Source of the DNA: Alisma plantago-aquatica
Taxonomy: Eukaryota; Streptophyta; Magnoliopsida; Alismatales; Alismataceae
Direction of reading: 5' to 3'
NCBI GenBank assembly: GCA_963693085.1
Contig: OY856409.1
Coordinates: 518,158,303-518,222,302 of the forward strand
DNA length: 64,000 bases
Position 1 is the first letter of the stretch, and the number at the start of each line of letters is the position of its first letter. Shown one piece after another: positions 59,380 through 64,000 of the stretch. Below the pieces are notes generated by a model that made no database searches, was not told the origin of the DNA, and saw only the letters and a list, made by a program, of their open reading frames with translations. A program made the position numbers and the translations under genes.

Positions 59380-60640
59380 TGGTTGGAATCATGATGAGAA
59401 TGCAAAGAGTAGTTTTATCCTACTAGAAGTTGATGGGAGGTGGTTTGTATCAAGGAAAGGATACCCAAACTAGAGCTTGAATAGTATGAGGTAGTAACTT
59501 TAGACCCAATGATGCCCACCCATCCAACATTTTAGGCAATGTTTGGATAGATGATGTCAATTTTTTCTTAGTTTGCTGAGATTTTACAAACCCCCACAAC
59601 CAAGATCCACCCCTAAAATGTTGAGTCTACGAGACCAAGTTAGACATTTGAGTGTTTGAATCATGTGGGAGTTGTGTAGTACTCGGGCATGAAAGATCTA
59701 GAAGATAAGGATTACCAGTTGATGAAATTAGAGAAGGATTTTGGGTTGTTGGGCATACTTGATTAGGACAAGGTGAAGTATGAGGTCTACCTGCTTCATA
59801 GGAATAATGGAAATTAGTGGATCATTGGGGAGGAGAATATGCCATGTGAAGCCATTTGTTGGACATATTTTAGGAGGGAGTTTAGAAACTAATGTTTCCC
59901 TCCATACTATATGGAGAGAATATCACATAGTTCAAGCAGTTGAGGTAGAAGGCAACGAAGTGAATGAGTATGAGTCATAGTTTTTGGAGTTGCTAAGGTT
60001 TTGCCCTCACATGGTGTCGATAGAGAAGGAGAAGACTAGACAGTTTGAGAAGGGGCTTGGTGGATATTGGGCCAAGCCGACATCAACCTTGGAGTCAGGT
60101 GAGAATTTTTTCACCTTTATGGAGTAAGCCAGGAGGATAGAAGATTACATTTGTCATTCTTGACCATGATGCCAAGCAGAAGTATGCATAGATTTTTGGG
60201 TAGTTTTCAAGGGGTTCCAGTAGGAAGAGGCTTTCTGGTATGTAAAGTAACAATTGTGGAAACCCCAATAGAGTGCAACTACATTAAAGATGAGGACATG
60301 ACATCAGTCAAAATGGTAATTGAGTATGGGCAGAGGTCAAGGATTTCTACCATCTTGAGCATGGGTTTGCATCAGTTACATGGCCATCTGGGCTGTAATA
60401 AGAAGTGATTCTATTTCCATCATCTTGGGAACCTAAGGATGTTCTACCCATAATTGAACCAAGAGACATCCCAACAACAAGGACAAAACCCGTAGGGCTA
60501 TAAAAAACACAAAGGTAATGGTGGTAGAGGACATGGGAACAATTCAAAATCATGTTTGACATGATTTGCAAGAACCTAAGGCCGAGGAATAACACATGTG
60601 ATGGTCCTCTTCTATGTCATGAGTCAATATAAGTGAGTTC
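59380..60640 (+). pseudogene. Gag remnant of the plus-strand chromovirus
   Basis: Heavily decayed. DKVKYEVYLLHRNNGN, a stop, then WIIGEENM near 59770-59840 parallels the capsid block of copy A. FLELLRFYPHMVSIEKEK-like sequence and FEKGLG near 59975-60060 parallel MELLQFYPHMVSTEDEQ and FEKGLN. RRIEDYI follows. Stops and frame breaks are frequent, and no zinc knuckle is clear. Confidence 0.75.
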
Positions 60641-60689
60641 TCAACCCTCAAGTTCTTATAGATGAGTTGGAGCTTTTTCACTCTGATGT

Positions 60690-60870
60690 GTCTACTTCTA
60701 TGTATGTCTCCATAATGGTTGACTCCAGTGTGACACACTTGTTTATCACCAGAGAGGTTACTATACAATGTGACTGGCCTTTTAGCTACCATCTTCTGGT
60801 CAAATTGGAAGGAGAGGTCTAGGTTATGTGCCCAAAGATAAATCTTATCAAAAATCCAGAATGAGAAGGA
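60690..60870 (+). pseudogene. Protease remnant of the plus-strand chromovirus
   Basis: VDSSVTHLFITREVTIQCDWPF resembles the family-1 string (V-ASGATHSFITREVLDSC), with the Asp present and Gly replaced by Ser. Similarity ends soon after, at about 60870, and RT and later domains are absent. Confidence 0.7.
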
Positions 60871-61204
60871 CATAAGTACCCAAGACTAAAGTCATGTATG
60901 TGCCTAAAGACAATCTAGCTAAGAAGAGAAATGAAATTGATTCTATCTTTTGTCATTACTATTTACATCTTGTACATTATTCATTCTCTTTCCCATACAA
61001 GAAAAAGGATGTTGATCTAGTTTGGGTTCTAAAACCCCAAACTTAAAAATATTTAACATGACTAGTTGAGATTTGACCTAAAACTTTACTTTGATACTTA
61101 AAATGTCTTATCTCAACTAAACATACTAGTAACTTGGCATAACTGAAGTAATTTAAGCTCAAATTGGAACAAATGAAATTGCTGAAAACAAACAGAAACA
61201 ATCT

Positions 61205-61470
61205 TGGATGACAAACAGTTCGACCGAGACACTATTCAGTCAAGAAAATGGTCGACCAAAGAAGTTTCTGTCTCAAGCCTGCACTTTCTGGACAAATGAT
61301 AACATTCTCAGTCGAGAAAATTATCGAACGAGAAGAGTTCGGTCAAGCAAATAGTCAACCAAGAAAGTTAATGTTTCACGTTTAAACTTACTGGGAAAAT
61401 AGCAACATTCTCGGTTGACAAAATCTTCGACCGATACACTCTTCGGTCTAGAAGTTTGTCGACTGAAGAA
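61205..61470 (+). repeat. TCGGTCGA-type repeat cluster
   Basis: Multiple variants of CTCGGTCGAGAAA, GGTCGACCAAAGAAG and TTCGACCGAGAC in both orientations, spaced about 25-40 bp. They match the cluster at 63240-63550 in the copia-like LTR. Confidence 0.8.
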
Positions 61471-62324
61471 AGCACTATCAAAATTGTTTGATAAGAATAA
61501 GATACTTCACTTGCAATTAACTTAAGTGATTCAAATCTGTAATGAACTTTACATATTACATTGCTTTAAATATTTGAATGACCCTAATCAAAAGGAAGAA
61601 TATATGGGAATCAAAACTTTATACTTTGCATGATTAAATTGTCCCAACAAACATAAAATTGAAAATAAGGAGATTTCCACATACATGAAGAAAAGATTGG
61701 TCTTATTAGAGGAAAGCCTTAATGGCAAAACTATTGACATAAGAGATCTTGCTCAACATTAACATAATCAAAATTGAAAAGAAAATAATGGATCATACAA
61801 GGAACTTGATTAGAATATAGTCATCACCATTTTGTGATAAAATTTAAAGTTTGAGCATTATGAGAAATCAAGACATAATATCTTTTCAAAATCTTGCTCA
61901 CATAAATTAAGTTCTAAAAGGCAAACTTAATCTAAAGTCAAAAAAAGGTTTTATCTTATATTATTCATTCACAACTTCATATATGAGCAAAATGAAGAAC
62001 TAGTAATGATCATACACAACAAGATCAAATCATATTCTTGAAGAAGTGGTTCATTGGATAAATTATGAAAATGCATATATTGGATATCTACAGAAATGCC
62101 TCTCAGTCAAAAAAGAGTTCGATCGAGGGGCGCCCAGGTCGAAGTCATGGTCAACCTAAAATAAGCATGACAACATGCTTACTTGTGAAATCAAATCATT
62201 CACTAAAACTTAGTATGTTTGAACATCATGTTATAATATTTATTCATTATTTCAAAGCTAGTTATGACCTTAGAATAATCTTGGATATAAGGAAGCTTAC
62301 AACAATTTAATTCTCTAAACAAAT

Positions 62325-62525
62325 TTGGGCTTAACATCCCTTGTAAATGGTTGAGAAATATATTCATTGATCCTATTATGAGCCTAAAGGAATCTCATAT
62401 CATTTCAGGGCTTAACATCCCTTGTAAATAGTTGAGAAACTATTAAAATATATCCATGAGCCTAGAGGATTCTCATATCATTTTAGGGCTTAACATCCCT
62501 TGCAAATGATTGAGAAATAAATCAT
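62325..62525 (+). repeat. Degenerate tandem repeat, about 78-bp unit, three copies
   Basis: Three copies of GGGCTTAACATCCCTTG(T/C)AAAT followed by GGTTGAGAAA-like sequence and (GAGCCTA)(A/G)AGGA-TCTCATATCATTT. Starts are near 62329, 62408 and 62484. Confidence 0.88.
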
Positions 62526-62890
62526 GATTTTTGAATTGTGGCTAAATTAGACATTCTTGTTATAGTATACAATTAAGAGGGAGTATCTCATTTAGGGGGA
62601 GCAAATTGGTTATATGGTTATCTTTTTGAAATGACAAAGGGGGAGAAGTAATATAAATCAAAAACAAAAATAATTTTCCCAAAATTCAATGAGTTTCATA
62701 ATCTCTTGGCTTCACATAAATTGTTGTTATATTCCCTAAGAGTTGGAAATTATGTTCCTTACTTGTTTGGGAATAACCAGCACACACTCCATGAATAAAC
62801 AAGAGAATATCTGCATACGGGAAATCTCAGGTATGAAACTCATGCTTTTAAATTCCCTTGATTTATATTTTAGAAATGTTTGTCGTCTTC

Positions 62891-62902
62891 AAAAAGGGGG
62901 AG
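62891..62902 (+). other. Polypurine tract of the copia-like element
   Basis: AAAAAGGGGGAG immediately upstream of the TGTTGG start of the LTR. Confidence 0.75.
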
Positions 62903-62904
62903 AT

Positions 62905-64000
62905 TGTTGGCTAAATTGGACATTATTATACCCTTTATTTTGATGATGACAAACATTTCATTCTTGTGGATCTAACTTGTTATTTGAGTGTTTCAGGGAT
63001 AAACAAATAAGGAAGTGGATAGTTGAAGATCTATACAAATTGGAAGATCAACATGCTTAGATTGCTCTTATTTTCATGATTGTACTTAAAGTATATAATG
63101 TACAACTAGAGATCATGTAAATCAAGCGCTAGATCTTCCCTATCCACTCACAACACTTAGATAGATCCTCCCCTAAGATAGAATCACAATTACACATTGA
63201 TATACACACTTAGTAGTTGATTCAACACATTGAAATAGGGACATTCTCGGTCGACAAACTTCTCGACCGAGACACTCTCGGTCGAAAAAATCCTCGATCG
63301 AGAATCACCCTAGTCTAACTCACGAACACTGATTGTTGACCTATTCAAGTAACACTAGCATAGTCCTTAGTCGACAACATTCTCGATCAAGATAAACCTT
63401 CGAGTAGGTTCTATAGACATTAGAATGAGTTGGAAAAGTGGTTGGAAGTTGGAAATGAATGTTGCAACACGTTCACTCCAAACCTTTCCTCGGTCGAAGA
63501 AATTCTCAACCGAGAGACACTCGGTCGACAAACTTCTCGACCAAGACCAGTTCTAGATTGCACTTTTTAGCACTAAACTAGTTGTTGCAATATAATTTAA
63601 GGACACCTAATGGCTAGTTGAGCACTAAGAACACCCTAGAAAGTGTCTAGAATGTTCCTAAGAACTAGTAAGCCATTTGTAACATACTGAGATCTGGGAA
63701 TTTTGCCTTTTGGTCCTCTTTTTCATCTTTTCCTTTCATTCCTATCTTCTTTGGCCATTTTGTGTAATTTGTGGAGATTATGATGGTTATTGGATAAATA
63801 TTTCCCATATATTCTTGATATAGGGTTGCATGCACAAATACCTCAGTTAGATTTTAGATAACGGGCCTAAAGTGTAAATTGTACACTAAGAAATAAAAAG
63901 AATAAGATGTTTCATCCTATAACTTTCTAGCACTTCCTAGAATAAGAGAAATAAGAGAAAATCTGAATTTTATACAAAGGAGAAGATAAATGCAATAATT
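62905..64000 (+). mobile_element. 3' LTR of the copia-like element (runs off the window)
   Basis: Starts TGTTGGCTAAATTGGAC directly after the polypurine tract and contains TTTTGATGATGACAAAC, a string often seen near the start of SIRE-like LTRs. A TCGGTCGA motif cluster lies at 63240-63550. No LTR end is visible before 64000. Confidence 0.65.
63240..63550 (+). repeat. TCGGTCGA-type repeat cluster in the copia-like LTR
   Basis: About ten variants of TCTCGGTCGACAAA and TTCTCGACCGAGA in both orientations, in two groups (63244-63305 and 63485-63545). Neighbouring copies form short inverted repeats. Confidence 0.85.

Larger units (their letters stand above)
60880..62904 (+). mobile_element. Copia-like (SIRE-like) internal remnant
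   Basis: At 60930-61040 a frame with KKRNEIDSIFCHYYLHL and YKKKDVDLVWVLKP resembles a damaged copia zinc knuckle and linker. This is tentative. The rest is AT-rich and noncoding, with three purine-rich GGGGGAG-type tracts (about 62577-62604, 62638-62647, 62891-62902), a feature of SIRE-like 3' regions. No integrase or RT is seen, so a large deletion is likely. Confidence 0.5.

Noticed and set aside
60347..60873. Minus-strand open frames to the right of the array
   Set aside because: They are antisense to the decayed gag and protease traces and show no known motif.

Overview
The window is plant nuclear DNA made almost entirely of nested transposable elements. I found no host gene, rRNA, tRNA or CRISPR array. 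The evidence for a plant is a CACTA element with a TNP2-type transposase and plant-style introns, chromodomain-bearing Ty3/gypsy elements primed by initiator Met-tRNA, an L1-type LINE with a DUF4283/zinc-knuckle ORF1, and a probable SIRE-like copia remnant. The sequence is AT-rich apart from a GC-rich island at about 20.06-20.42 kb. It suggests repeat-dense intergenic or pericentromeric DNA of a large-genome angiosperm. I cannot name the species.

Layout. Positions 1-751 are unassigned flank. From 752 to about 58130 lies one old minus-strand Ty3/gypsy chromovirus array (family 1), arranged LTR - internal - LTR - internal - LTR: LTR A1 752-4887, internal A 4888-9717, LTR A2 9718-11032 plus 20914-23140, internal B about 23153-29295 plus 54799-55498, LTR A3 about 55499-58130. 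Four younger insertions interrupt it. (1) A 9.88-kb CACTA transposon (11033-20913, target duplication TGT) sits in LTR A2. (2) A 2.3-kb solo LTR (26257-28568, duplication CATTG) sits in the protease region of internal B. (3) A second, related gypsy array (family 2, 29296-54793, near-duplication TGAAT/TGAAG) sits in the gag of internal B. It also has three LTRs (29296-34304, 36988-42109, 49732-54793) and two short internals (34305-36987, 42110-49731) that share the same loss of capsid core, RT, RNase H and integrase core. (4) An L1-type LINE (44410-49327, 12-bp target duplication) sits in the second family-2 internal. Nesting is therefore three levels deep.

Right of the array lie a decayed plus-strand chromovirus (LTR end, PBS, gag and protease traces, 58131-60870) and, from about 60880 to the window end, a plus-strand copia-like remnant whose polypurine tract and 3' LTR start are near 62891-62905.

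The CACTA element is the best preserved. Its subterminal arrays of GGCGTCGGTT-type motifs flank two minus-strand genes. The TNP2 transposase gene has one nonsense codon. The second gene can be reconstructed as 13 exons with consistent GT-AG junctions (786 codons). It ends in a C48/Ulp1-like protease domain whose His, Asp, Gln and Cys codons are intact, but it carries three premature stops. The element also holds a tandemly duplicated 188-bp foldback and a second, diverged TNP2-like exon fragment upstream of the transposase.

All boundaries and domain calls were made by eye from the sequence. Family names (Tekay/Del-like, SIRE-like, C48) rest on remembered motif patterns, not on a search.
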